Shown here: in pieces, positions 13,959 to 22,697 of the stretch
Position numbering within the stretch: position 1 is the first letter of the stretch
Layout: the number at the start of each line of letters is the position of its first letter
Assembly (NCBI GenBank): GCA_022791135.1
Contig: JAAVYM010000096.1
Coordinates: 1 to 32,819 of the forward strand
Origin: Oscillibacter sp.
GTDB lineage: Bacteria > Bacillota > Clostridia > Oscillospirales > Oscillospiraceae
DNA: 32,819 nt
Reading direction: 5' to 3'
Notes under the pieces: generated by a model
Databases searched by the model: none
The model's input: the letters and a program-made list of their open reading frames with translations, nothing else
What the model was told of the DNA's origin: nothing
Position numbers and translations under genes: made by a program

Positions 13959-15429
13959 TGCGCTGACTATAAAAGGCGGCGAAATCCGCCTGGTTGGACA
14001 GCGCTTTTTCCGGGCGCTCCGTGTACTCTTTGGGATACTTCGGGTTGAAGCGGCGCCGGATCTCCCGCCGGGCCGGGTCCACCATCTTCGTGGACCCCCC
14101 CGCGCCAAAGGACAAAATGGAGCATAGCTCCGACATAATATAGATGTTGTACAGGCAAGTCCCTCCAGGGCGGGTCCAGCCGATGTTCTCAAAACTGCCG
14201 GACATGTATTTTTGCCGGTAGAGGTAGTAGGGAGCGTACCCGCCGCCCCGGAGGGCGGGACCGGCGCTCTCCAGCATCGCCCTCACCTCCTCAGGTCCGG
14301 GAACTGACAGGCCCTCCAGCAAAATGCGGCTGCCCTTCTTCAAAGCCAGAGTATGCACCGTGATATTGTCCGTCCCAAAGGAGAGGCAGCGCTCCAGCGA
14401 GCGGCAAAAGCCCTCCGCCGTATCCTCCGGCAGGCCCGCGATGAGGTCCATGTTCACGTGGGGAAAGCCGCACTTCGCTGCCAGCTCCATTGCCGCCTCG
14501 ATGTCGCCGGGGCTGTGGCGGCGGCCAATGGCCCGAAGGACAGGCTCCTCCATGGTCTGGGGATTCACGGAAATCCGGTGGATACCGTGAGCCTTCAGCA
14601 CCGCCAGCTTCTCCGCCGTGATGGTGTCGGGCCGGCCTGCTTCTACGGTCATCTCTTCGCACCCATCCAGAGCCGGGCCGAAGGCGTCCTCAAACGCCGT
14701 CAGGACCCGGTCCATCTGGGCAGCGGTTAAGGTGGTGGGCGTACCGCCACCCATGTACATGGCCCGGACCCGAAGCCCGGCCTGGCGTGCCATGCACCCC
14801 CCGGAGGCAAGCTCCGCCGTCAGCGCGTCCACATAGGGTCCCACCAGGGCGAAACTCTTCTCCACCGACTGGCTGACAAAGGAGCAGTAGGCGCAGCGGG
14901 TGGGGCAAAACGGAATACCGATATAAACGGCAATGTCCCGGGGACCCAGGGACCGGGCAGCCTCATAGGCTGCCGCCCCCGTCTCCAGGGCCAGGGCAGC
15001 CCGCTCCGGCGTGACATAATATGATTCCTCCAGCAGCTTCCGGGCCTCCTCTGGGGTTTTCCCCACCGCCAGAGCCTCCGTCACCAGCTTGTCAGGCCGG
15101 ACGCCGGTGAGCATCCCCCAGGGGGGCGTATTCCCGGTGAGGGTCCGATAGGCCAGGAAGAAAGCGGCCCCAATGGCATGCCGGCGCTGGCGCTCCCGCT
15201 CGTACTCTGTGCCCTCCAGAGGGGCGTTGTAGTGGTAAACAGCCGTCTCCCCCCGCCAGGAAAGCTCCACCGTGACGTGAAAGCCCTCCTCCTCCCGGCA
15301 GGAAACAACGGCCCAGCTCTCGTCGCCAGGCTGAATGGGTTCGTAGACCGGCAGCTCTCCAGGAAACAGGTTCAGCAGGCTTTGCTCCACGGTGTAGCGC
15401 TCGCCGCAGCCCCGCAGTACCAGCTTCAT
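13954..15429 (-). CDS. hemZ: HemZ-type radical SAM coproporphyrinogen dehydrogenase-like protein
   Basis: 491 residues. The N-terminal 165 residues form the domain particular to HemZ. The radical SAM motif CxxxCxxC is at residues 175-182 (IPFCPTRCAYCSF), followed by MYMGGGTPTTL and VEAGRPDTI. A C-terminal HemN-type region includes YLYRQKYMSGSFENIGW. The cluster binds S-adenosylmethionine. The family is annotated as oxygen-independent coproporphyrinogen III oxidase, though many HemZ/HemN-like proteins have other roles. Its ATG overlaps the stop of the upstream MBL gene (ATGA). The rest of a haem pathway is not in the window. Confidence 0.9.
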   Translation of the reverse strand: MKLVLRGCGERYTVEQSLLNLFPGELPVYEPIQPGDESWAVVSCREEEGFHVTVELSWRGETAVYHYNAPLEGTEYERERQRRHAIGAAFFLAYRTLTGNTPPWGMLTGVRPDKLVTEALAVGKTPEEARKLLEESYYVTPERAALALETGAAAYEAARSLGPRDIAVYIGIPFCPTRCAYCSFVSQSVEKSFALVGPYVDALTAELASGGCMARQAGLRVRAMYMGGGTPTTLTAAQMDRVLTAFEDAFGPALDGCEEMTVEAGRPDTITAEKLAVLKAHGIHRISVNPQTMEEPVLRAIGRRHSPGDIEAAMELAAKCGFPHVNMDLIAGLPEDTAEGFCRSLERCLSFGTDNITVHTLALKKGSRILLEGLSVPGPEEVRAMLESAGPALRGGGYAPYYLYRQKYMSGSFENIGWTRPGGTCLYNIYIMSELCSILSFGAGGSTKMVDPARREIRRRFNPKYPKEYTERPEKALSNQADFAAFYSQRS

Positions 15430-16040
15430 GGCGCCTCCCGCAGGGCCTGGCGGAGGTAGGGGTTGCTCTTGCGCTCCTCCTCCAGAGTGGAGACGTCCAT
15501 ATGACCGGGGCAGACCTGGAAATCACCCTCCAGCTTCCCCAGGCGGCGGAGGGAGGTCAGGAGTTTCGGAACGCTCCCGCCAGGGAAGTCCGTCCGCCCG
15601 CAGGAGCCGGCAAACAAGGTGTCTCCGCAAAAGAGCAGGCTGCCGCAGCGGAGGGTCACACCGCCCTCAGAGTGGCCAGGCGTATGGAGGACCTGAATCT
15701 CCAGGCCGCCCAGAGGCAGACGGTCTCCCTCCCCGTAGAATTTTACGCCCTCTGCCTGACCCCGCAAGGGAAACAAAGACGCATCCACGCCAAGGAAATC
15801 CTTCTCGTGGATATAGACCTCCGCCTGGGGCAGGGCCTTTTGCAGCTCTGCCACGCCGCCGGTGTGATCGTAGTGGCCGTGGGTCAGCAGAATATAGCGG
15901 ACCTCCGCGCCGTCCAGCGCCTCCAGAATGGCGGGGGCGTCCCCGCCGGGGTCGATCACCGCCGCCTGGTGGGACGCCTCATCCTCCAGGATGTAGCAGT
16001 TCGTGCCCAGGGGGCCGACTTGCAGCATTTTAACATTCAT
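15426..16040 (-). CDS. MBL-fold hydrolase (YqgX/glyoxalase II-like)
   Basis: 204 residues from ATG 16040 (AAGGGAG upstream). The metallo-beta-lactamase motif THGHYDH is at residues 53-59 (HxHxDH). Further metal ligands are in VLHTPGHSEGG, LFCGDTLFAGSCGRTDFPGG and CPGHM. It belongs to the YqgX/YcbL group of glyoxalase II-like thioester hydrolases; the physiological substrate is not clear. It overlaps hemZ by four bases and follows the hypothetical gene after a 150-bp gap that holds no gene. Confidence 0.9.
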   Translation of the reverse strand: MNVKMLQVGPLGTNCYILEDEASHQAAVIDPGGDAPAILEALDGAEVRYILLTHGHYDHTGGVAELQKALPQAEVYIHEKDFLGVDASLFPLRGQAEGVKFYGEGDRLPLGGLEIQVLHTPGHSEGGVTLRCGSLLFCGDTLFAGSCGRTDFPGGSVPKLLTSLRRLGKLEGDFQVCPGHMDVSTLEEERKSNPYLRQALREAP

Positions 16041-16193
16041 GGGGTCTTCTCCCTTCTCGGGCCTATGCCCGTCCACGCGCCTGAACGCCCGCGGATTCTC
16101 AGTCCCTCAACCCCCGGGCAGCCGCTCTGCGGCCCCGGCGGCGTGAAACGCCGTATGGAAGAGAGTCCTTCCAATCTTATTCAGGCCTGTCGG

Positions 16194-16604
16194 CTAAAAA
16201 TTGCCGGGAATCTGATCGGAGCAATCCTCGAAGCCCGTAAAATCCAGGGGCTTCCCCTGCCACGCGGCCCGAAACATATCCACCGCCCGCCCGGCTCCGC
16301 CGCAGCGCTCCACCAGGTGCTTCCCCATGGCGTCGTTCCAACCCACGCCCACAATGTACTCGCCGGTATGGGGACCCATCAGGGCCACGGCGCTTTGAAT
16401 GAACCAATAGCGCTCCCCCTGCCTCTGCTCCAGAATCACGAAGCTGTCGTCATGGGGTCCCAGGCCGTCCAGCGCCCGGGCAATCTCCTCCCAGCCAAAA
16501 TTGGCGGCGGGCATCCCGTTTACCGACAACCGCCAGGCCCAGCCGCTGTGGGGCTGCGCCCCCTGGGGGCGCCCTTTTTGACAGAAATAGGAAAAAAGTC
16601 CCAT
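16194..16604 (-). CDS. Hypothetical protein in the rel-hemZ run
   Basis: 136 residues, not recognised. It starts MGLFSYFCQKGRPQGA. No membrane segment or signal peptide. It is rich in Trp and Gly (SGWAWRLSVNGMPAANFGWE, ERYWFIQSAVALMGPHTGEY, IVGVGWNDAM) with an alpha/beta pattern. It lies about 30 nt after dtd in the same direction, so it is likely cotranscribed with rel-dtd. Codon use looks like the neighbours. No function is offered. Confidence 0.65.
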   Translation of the reverse strand: MGLFSYFCQKGRPQGAQPHSGWAWRLSVNGMPAANFGWEEIARALDGLGPHDDSFVILEQRQGERYWFIQSAVALMGPHTGEYIVGVGWNDAMGKHLVERCGGAGRAVDMFRAAWQGKPLDFTGFEDCSDQIPGNF

Positions 16605-16634
16605 GGAAGCATCCGTCCTTTCTCTCCGCGCCCG

Positions 16635-17078
16635 TCAGGGCTTCTCCGTGTCAAAGAGGATGGTCACTGGCCCGTGGTTCAGGGAGTCCACTTCCATCTT
16701 CGCGCCGAACTCCCCGTGCTCCACAGAGAAGCCCCGTTCCCGGCAGCGGGCCATGAACCTCTCGTAGAGGGGAATGGCCAGGTCCGGTTTCGCCGCGCCG
16801 GAAAAGCCCGGGCGGCGGGAGGAGGTGTCGGCAAACAGGGTAAACTGGGAGATCACCAGGAGGCTCCCCCCCACCTGCTCCAGGTTTAAATTCATCTTCT
16901 CATTTTCGTCCTCGAAAACCCGAAGATTGCAGATTTTATCCGCCAGCTTCACGGCGGTCTCCTCCGTATCCCCGGGGGCCACGCCCAAGAGGACCAGGTA
17001 GCCCTCCCCAATCTGGCCGCGGACCTCTCCCTCAATGGTGACAGAGGCGTGCTTCACACGGGTGACGACTGCGCGCAT
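16635..17078 (-). CDS. dtd: D-aminoacyl-tRNA deacylase
   Basis: 147 residues of the usual length, from MRAVVTRVKHASVTIEGEV. Conserved motifs are VISQFTLFADTSSRRPGFSG (SQFTL) and LNHGPVTILFDTEKP (the NxGPVT motif, here NHGPVT). The enzyme removes D-amino acids from mischarged tRNA in the cytoplasm. It follows rel by 17 nt, matching the rel-dtd order of many Firmicutes. Confidence 0.95.
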   Translation of the reverse strand: MRAVVTRVKHASVTIEGEVRGQIGEGYLVLLGVAPGDTEETAVKLADKICNLRVFEDENEKMNLNLEQVGGSLLVISQFTLFADTSSRRPGFSGAAKPDLAIPLYERFMARCRERGFSVEHGEFGAKMEVDSLNHGPVTILFDTEKP

Positions 17079-17095
17079 AGGCGGTTTCCTCCCCT

Positions 17096-19291
17096 TTATC
17101 CGGCGGGGCGCGTAACTTGCAGCACCCCGGAAATTTGATTCAGCTTATTCATAATCGCCTTCATCTGCGCCCCATCCCGGACGCGGATCTCCAGGCGGAT
17201 GACGGCAAAGCCGTCCTCCGTGCTCCGGGAGTTCAGGCCGGAAACGAAGGTGTTCGTGCTGGACAGGGCCGTGGAAATATCCAGAATCAGGTTCATCCGG
17301 TCCTTACACACTACGTCGATGGTGGTGGGATAGCTCTCGTTGGTATTGCTGCCCCATGTGACTTTCAGCCAGCGGCCCTCCTGCCCGGCCCGGCGCTCCG
17401 GCGCGGCGTTGGGACAGTCCGCCCGGTGAACCGATACGCCGTAACCCCGGGTAATAAAGCCCACAATCTCGTCCCCCGGAACGGGGGTACAGCAGCGGGA
17501 AAACTTCACCAGGCAGTTGTCCAGGCCCTCCACGATGATGCCCTGCTCGCTCTTGCCGATGGGCTTCGGCGGCACGGGAATGGGCGGCTCCTCGGGCTTG
17601 ACGGTGAGCAGCTCCTCCGCCTGGTGCTGGCGGGAGATGCGCTGCAGCTCCCCCTTCATGCGGCTGACGGCCTTCTGCGCGGTGAAACCGCCGTAACCGA
17701 TGGCGGCGTACATCTCCTCCAGAGAGCCGTAGGTCACCTTTTTCAGCAAGTGCGGCAGGTTCTCTGGGTCTGTCACGTCCTTCATAGCAAGGCCCGCATG
17801 CTTGAGTTCCTGCTCGAAGGAGGAGCGGCCGTTGGCGATGTTCTCCTCCTTCTTCTCCTTCTTAAACCACTGGCGGATCTTACTTCGGGCCTCGCTGCTC
17901 TTGGCAATCTGCATCCAGTCCCGGCTGGGACCCTTGGCGGACTTGGAGGTCATGATCTCCACAATGTCGCCGTTTTTCAGAACGTGATCGAAGGTGACAA
18001 TGCGGTTATTCACCTTGGCGCCCACCATCCGGTTTCCCACCGCAGAGTGGATGGCGTAGGCAAAGTCAATCGGAGTCGCTCCGGCGGGAAGGTTCTGCAC
18101 GTCGCCGTTAGGCGTGAAGACAAAGACCTCGTCGGCGAACATGTCGACCTTTAGAGAGTGGATATACTCCTCGGCGTCGGCGCCCTCCTGGTTCTCCAGG
18201 AGGCGGCGAACCCACTCGTACTTGCCCTCGGTGCCCGCTCCCTGGCCGTTCTGCTTGTACTTCCAGTGGGCGGCCACGCCGTATTCGGCAATCTCGTGCA
18301 TCTTCCAGGTGCGAATCTGCACCTCGAAGGGCAATCCGTCGGGACCCATGACCGTGGTGTGGAGGGACTGATAGCCGTTGGGCTTCTCGGTGCCGATATA
18401 GTCCTTGAACCGGCCGGGAATGGGCTTATAGATGTCATGAATCACACCCAGGACGTTATAGCAGTCTCCCACCGTATCCACCAGTACCCGGAAGGCAAAG
18501 AGGTCGAAAATCTCGTCCAGGGACTTTTGCTGGTTGAACATCTTGCGGTAGATGGAATAGGGGTGCTTGATCCGGCCGTAGACCATGTGCTGGATGTCCA
18601 GCTCATTGAGCCGGTCGTCCATCTGGGTCTGGGTGCGCAGGAGGAAGGCGTTGTACTCCGCCTTTTTCGCGTCCAGGCGGGTGATAATCTCGTTGTACCC
18701 CACCGGGTCCAGATATTTGAGGGACAAGTCCTCCAGCTCCCACTTGATGCGCTGCATGCCCAGCCGGTGGGAGATGGGGGCGTAAATCTCCATGGTCTCC
18801 AGAGACTTTTGCTTCTGCTTCTCCGGGGACTGGTACTCCATGGTCCGCATGTTATGGAGCCGGTCGGAGACCTTGATGAGGATCACCCGGATATCCTTGC
18901 TCATGGCGATGAGCATCTTCCGGAGGTTCTCCATCTGCTCATCTTCCTTGGTGGCATACTGAATCCGGGTCAGCTTGCTGACGCCCTCTACCAGGTCGGC
19001 AATGGTGGGGGAGAACAGCCGGGCCACGTCCTCGTGGGTGGCGGGGGTGTCCTCAATCACGTCGTGAAGCAGCGCCGCTTCAATGGACTCTGAGTCCAGC
19101 TTCAGCTCCTCCGCCACGATCTGCGCCACCGCCAGGGGGTGGATAATATAGGGTTCGCCGCTCTTGCGCTTTTGCCCCTCGTGGCAGCGGTCCGCGTACT
19201 CAAAGGCGGCGCGGATATGGCCGAAATCGGCGGAGGGATTATAGGCGCGGACGGTTTTTTCCAGCAGCTCATACTGCTCCTTCACAGTCAT
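17096..19291 (-). CDS. relA: Bifunctional (p)ppGpp synthetase/hydrolase Rel
   Basis: 731 residues. The HD hydrolase domain (about 25-200) retains the active HDxxED (LLHDVIEDT, residues 76-81). The synthetase domain (about 230-350) has RVLVDTVGDCYNVLGVIHDI and GYQSLHTTV. TGS (about 390-450) has VFVFTPNGDVQNLPAGATPI. The C-terminal part has the Cys-containing CCTPVPGDEIVGFITRG and an ACT domain at about 655-731. Rel makes the alarmone on stalled ribosomes and also degrades it. It starts one base after the recJ stop (TGA-T-ATG). In Bacillus apt sits between recJ and relA; here it is absent. Confidence 0.97.
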   Translation of the reverse strand: MTVKEQYELLEKTVRAYNPSADFGHIRAAFEYADRCHEGQKRKSGEPYIIHPLAVAQIVAEELKLDSESIEAALLHDVIEDTPATHEDVARLFSPTIADLVEGVSKLTRIQYATKEDEQMENLRKMLIAMSKDIRVILIKVSDRLHNMRTMEYQSPEKQKQKSLETMEIYAPISHRLGMQRIKWELEDLSLKYLDPVGYNEIITRLDAKKAEYNAFLLRTQTQMDDRLNELDIQHMVYGRIKHPYSIYRKMFNQQKSLDEIFDLFAFRVLVDTVGDCYNVLGVIHDIYKPIPGRFKDYIGTEKPNGYQSLHTTVMGPDGLPFEVQIRTWKMHEIAEYGVAAHWKYKQNGQGAGTEGKYEWVRRLLENQEGADAEEYIHSLKVDMFADEVFVFTPNGDVQNLPAGATPIDFAYAIHSAVGNRMVGAKVNNRIVTFDHVLKNGDIVEIMTSKSAKGPSRDWMQIAKSSEARSKIRQWFKKEKKEENIANGRSSFEQELKHAGLAMKDVTDPENLPHLLKKVTYGSLEEMYAAIGYGGFTAQKAVSRMKGELQRISRQHQAEELLTVKPEEPPIPVPPKPIGKSEQGIIVEGLDNCLVKFSRCCTPVPGDEIVGFITRGYGVSVHRADCPNAAPERRAGQEGRWLKVTWGSNTNESYPTTIDVVCKDRMNLILDISTALSSTNTFVSGLNSRSTEDGFAVIRLEIRVRDGAQMKAIMNKLNQISGVLQVTRPAG

Positions 19292-19292
19292 A

Positions 19293-21371
19293 TCAAGTCG
19301 CCTCCTTGTCCTGCAAACGGGCCAGATAGGGGCAGGCGGTCAGGTCCACCTTCCCCTGAATGGGGATCAGCCGCAGAGTCAGCCGGTCCCCCTGCCGCGC
19401 CAGGGAAACCAGTCCCCGCTCCTGGAACACCTCCAGCGCCAAAGCAGTGCGGAGAAAGCTCTCGCTCCCGCCGGTATAGCCCGCTAAAGTACGGAGGTAC
19501 GGCAGATAATCCTTCTCCGCCTTCCCTTGGCGGAGCTGGCGCTCCAGCGCCACCCAGCAGGCGGCGTATTGATTCCGGGACGCCCGGAGGCGAACGGCCT
19601 CCTGGGCGGAGATGCTCTCCCCCTCCACCAGGCGGCGGACTAAATCCAGGGACTCTGCTTCGTTCCGGCTGGGCAGCAGCGAGGGCCGGATATCCACCAG
19701 CTGAAGCTGCAGCGTCGTGACGCCCCGGAAGGTGTTGGCCTGAAGGTAAAAGGCGGCGTCCACCCGGCTGCCGGGGACAATGCCGCACTCCTCCGCCGTA
19801 ACGGAAAAGAAAATCGCGTCAAAACGGCTGACTCCTCTGGCCAGGCGGAGCTTCAGGTGCTTCCCCTGTCCCACGGGCTGCACGGACTCCGCCGTGGCCC
19901 CCAGCAGGGCGAAGACCGGTCGGGGATTCCCCGCGCCATAGGGTTCCAGCTGCTCCAGCTGCTCCGCCTGCTCCAGCGTCAGCTCGCCCGGCGAGGTCAC
20001 CGCCGCGTCCACCTCCAAAGAGCTTACCGGCGGTTCACCGCCGGTGGCAGAGCGGACACAGCGGTTCATCCGGACTCGGAAGGCAGGGATGTTTTCCTCC
20101 GGGATGGTGAAGCCGGCGGCCAGCTCATGCCCACCGAAGCCATCCAGCAGGTCCGCGCAGGACTCCAGGGCCGCAAAGAGGTTAAACCCGCCATAGGAGC
20201 GGCAGGACCCCCGGCCCGTGCCGTCCTTCAGGTGAATCATGAAGCTGGGGCAGGAGTATTTTTCACTGAGGCGGGAGGCCACGATACCCACCACACCCTG
20301 ATGCCAGTCCTCGCTGGAGAGGACCAGGGCGCTGCGCTCCTCCTGAGGGCGGGACTCGATCTGATCCACCGCATCGGCGCAGATTGCCTGCTCCACCGCC
20401 TGGCGCTCCCGGTTCAGCTCGCACAGCTCCCGGGCCAGTTCCTCCGCCCGGGCCGGGTCCCCAGTCTCCAGCAAATCCGCCGCCAGATCCGCCGCCCCCA
20501 TGCGCCCGGCGGCGTTGATCCGGGGAGAGAGGACAAAACCGATCTGAATCGAGGTGACGGGTTTGCCCATCAGACCCGCCTCCCGCAGCAGCGCGTGTAT
20601 GCCCACGAAATCCGTGTGGGGCAGCGCCTCCAGCCCGCAGGAGACAATGGCCCGGTTCTCCCCCTCCATGCGCATCACGTCGGCCACGGTGCCGATGGCG
20701 GCCAGGGTGCAGTAGCGGGCGAAGAGGGCGTCCTCCCGATTCTCGCCCCCCAAGGCAAGCACCAGCTTCAGCGCCACGCCGCAGCCCGCCAGGAATTTGA
20801 ACGGATAGGGGCAATCCGGCCGGTGGGGGTCCACCACCGCCGCGGCGTTGGGCAGATCCTCCTTGCACTCATGGTGGTCCGTCACCACAACGTCCATCCC
20901 CAGGGAGTTGGCGAAATCCACCTCTTCGTTCCCGGTGATGCCGCAGTCCACAGTGATCAGCAGCGTGGCCCCCTGGTCCCACAGGCCCTGAATGGCGGGC
21001 TTGGAGAGGCCGTAGCCGTCCTCAATCCGCCGGGGAATATAGCGCAGGCACTGTGCGCCGCAGCTTTTCAAATAGTCCAGCAGCAACACCGTGGAGGTAA
21101 TGCCGTCCACATCGTAGTCCCCAAAGACGGCAATGATCTCCCCGTCGCTGATAGCCCGCTGAATGCGGGCTACAGCCTTGTCCATGTCCCGCATCAGCAT
21201 GGGCGACAACGTCAGCTTCCGGTCCCGGTCCAGGAACTCCGCCGCCCTCTCCGGAAAGGCAATGCCCCGGGCGGCCAGGACCAGCGCCAGCAAATAGGGG
21301 TAGCCCGCCTCCCGCAGGGTGGCAACGTCCCGATCCTCCGGGGCGCCGATGTTCCATTTTCTATATTTCAC
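19293..21371 (-). CDS. recJ: Single-stranded-DNA exonuclease RecJ
   Basis: A GTG at 21371 with AAAGGGGGC upstream gives 692 residues starting MKYRKWNIGAPEDRD; the further upstream frame crosses the promoter. The DHH domain has FGDYDVDGITSTVLL (residues 83-97) and VTDHHE (163-168). The DHHA1 domain has DGTGRGSCRSYGG and GGHELAAGFTIPEE. An OB-fold and a C-terminal extension complete the protein. RecJ degrades single-stranded DNA 5' to 3' in recombination and mismatch repair. It is the first gene of the run that includes rel and dtd. Confidence 0.95.
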   Translation of the reverse strand: MKYRKWNIGAPEDRDVATLREAGYPYLLALVLAARGIAFPERAAEFLDRDRKLTLSPMLMRDMDKAVARIQRAISDGEIIAVFGDYDVDGITSTVLLLDYLKSCGAQCLRYIPRRIEDGYGLSKPAIQGLWDQGATLLITVDCGITGNEEVDFANSLGMDVVVTDHHECKEDLPNAAAVVDPHRPDCPYPFKFLAGCGVALKLVLALGGENREDALFARYCTLAAIGTVADVMRMEGENRAIVSCGLEALPHTDFVGIHALLREAGLMGKPVTSIQIGFVLSPRINAAGRMGAADLAADLLETGDPARAEELARELCELNRERQAVEQAICADAVDQIESRPQEERSALVLSSEDWHQGVVGIVASRLSEKYSCPSFMIHLKDGTGRGSCRSYGGFNLFAALESCADLLDGFGGHELAAGFTIPEENIPAFRVRMNRCVRSATGGEPPVSSLEVDAAVTSPGELTLEQAEQLEQLEPYGAGNPRPVFALLGATAESVQPVGQGKHLKLRLARGVSRFDAIFFSVTAEECGIVPGSRVDAAFYLQANTFRGVTTLQLQLVDIRPSLLPSRNEAESLDLVRRLVEGESISAQEAVRLRASRNQYAACWVALERQLRQGKAEKDYLPYLRTLAGYTGGSESFLRTALALEVFQERGLVSLARQGDRLTLRLIPIQGKVDLTACPYLARLQDKEAT

Positions 21372-21421
21372 AAAAGCGCCCCCTTTCCCTGTCCGGCGGA
21401 CAGGCAAAATATAACTTATAT

Positions 21422-21450
21422 ATTGTAGCAGAAAACCCCCGGCTGGTAAA
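21422..21450 (-). promoter_or_regulatory. Sigma-A promoter of recJ-rel
   Basis: On the minus strand TTTACC (plus 21445-21450), 17-nt spacer, TACAAT (plus 21422-21427), about 50 nt before the recJ GTG. Confidence 0.75.
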
Positions 21451-21520
21451 GGGAAAATCTCTTGATTTCCCCATTTTTTTGCGAAAAGCAGTCTTCTGGG
21501 AAAAGCATGTAAAATCACTC

Positions 21521-21549
21521 TTGCAGTTTTCCCAGGTTTGTGGGATAAT
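21521..21549 (+). promoter_or_regulatory. Sigma-A promoter of the first degV gene
   Basis: TTGCAG (21521-21526), 17-nt spacer, GATAAT (21544-21549). It is divergent from the recJ promoter. Confidence 0.65.
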
Positions 21550-21635
21550 GAAGACAGTACACTTTGACAAGCCTTGACGCCCGCCAGTGTCCGGACCCCC
21601 GGCGGGCCTCACTGTGAAAAGGAGTTGGGAACACC

Positions 21636-22502
21636 GTGGACCCGCAAAAAATCGCCCTGCTGACGGATTCCTGCGCAGACCTGTCCCCCCGCCTGGCTGC
21701 GGAGAACAATGTTTACATCGTCCCCCTGCGCATCCTCTGCGCCGACGGGGAGTACGCCGACGGCGTAGACATCTGCGGCGCCGATATCTACCGCCGTCTC
21801 AAAAGCGGGGAGCTGCCTCAAACCTCTCTGCCCTCTGTGGAAAGCGTCGGGGCCGTGCTGGAGGAAATCCAGGCCGCGGGCTATGACGGCGTTATCGCCG
21901 TGATGCTCTCCAGCGGACTCTCCGGAACCTATAACCTGGTGCGCCTGATCGCCGAGGAGAGCGGAGACCGCTTCCCCATCCGGGTATTCGACTCCGTCAG
22001 CGGCTCTTTGGGCATGGGACTGACAGTATTGCAATTGGCGGAGGATATCCGCGGCGGCATGGACTGGAAGACCCTGGTGGAGCGCCGTGTCCCACAGCTC
22101 ATCGCCGGCACTTACCCCTTCTTCTCCGTGGATACGCTGGAGTATCTGATGAAGGGCGGACGCATTGGGAAGGTCACCGCCACGGCGGGGACGCTGCTGC
22201 AAATTAAACCCATCATCACCTTCGCCCCTGACGGCCAGCTCCAGTCCATCGCCAAGGTCCGGGGCCGGAATCAGGTCATCGACAAGCTGGTCTCCATGAC
22301 TGTGGACTGTTGCGGAAGCCATAAAAAGTACAACTTGGCTGTGGCCAACGGCGGAGCCGCCGCCGAGATGGAAACCGTCCGCCGCAAGCTCACCGCCGCC
22401 CTGCCGGACTATGACCACATCTGGGACGGCGAAATCGACGGGACCCTCAGCGTCTATATCGGCGACGGAATTCTCGGCGCGGCGGTGCAGGTGCTGGACT
22501 GA
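21636..22502 (+). CDS. DegV family fatty-acid-binding protein (FakB-like), copy 1
   Basis: 288 residues from a GTG with AAAAGGAG about 11 nt upstream. The N-terminus IALLTDSCADLSPRLAAENN has the DegV TDS motif, then the SSGLSGTYNL loop that contacts the lipid carboxylate, and YLMKGGRIGKVTATAGTLLQ. DegV proteins bind a fatty acid and present it to the kinase FakA for phospholipid synthesis. No fakA is in the window. A second, diverged copy lies at 27666. It is monocistronic. Confidence 0.9.
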   Translation: MDPQKIALLTDSCADLSPRLAAENNVYIVPLRILCADGEYADGVDICGADIYRRLKSGELPQTSLPSVESVGAVLEEIQAAGYDGVIAVMLSSGLSGTYNLVRLIAEESGDRFPIRVFDSVSGSLGMGLTVLQLAEDIRGGMDWKTLVERRVPQLIAGTYPFFSVDTLEYLMKGGRIGKVTATAGTLLQIKPIITFAPDGQLQSIAKVRGRNQVIDKLVSMTVDCCGSHKKYNLAVANGGAAAEMETVRRKLTAALPDYDHIWDGEIDGTLSVYIGDGILGAAVQVLD

Positions 22503-22660
22503 TTTATCGCGGGAATAAAAAACGCAAACAGCGTGTTCCTCCCCTCTTGACTCCGCTGCCGCCTGATGGGCCGGAGCCGCCTTACCCAAAAGAGTGCTTC
22601 GGGAAATCTTTCCCGTCAAGACGCATGCGTTCGCCCATTGGCAAAGCTTTTTACAATGAA

Positions 22661-22690
22661 GGCCCCCGGCGTTCTTCTACGCCGGGGGCC
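22661..22690 (-). terminator. Bidirectional terminator between degV and the TPM gene
   Basis: Perfect 12-bp stem GGCCCCCGGCGT (22661-22672)/ACGCCGGGGGCC (22679-22690) with a 6-nt loop. On the minus strand it is followed by TTCATTGTAAAAAG and on the plus strand by TCTTGTTCT. It lies eight bases past the TPM stop. The 160 bp between degV (22502) and this stem hold no gene. Confidence 0.75.
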
Positions 22691-22697
22691 TCTTGTT

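Noticed and set aside
15501-16889. 462-residue plus-strand frame
   Set aside because: It is a shadow over the MBL, hypothetical and dtd genes, all well supported on the minus strand.
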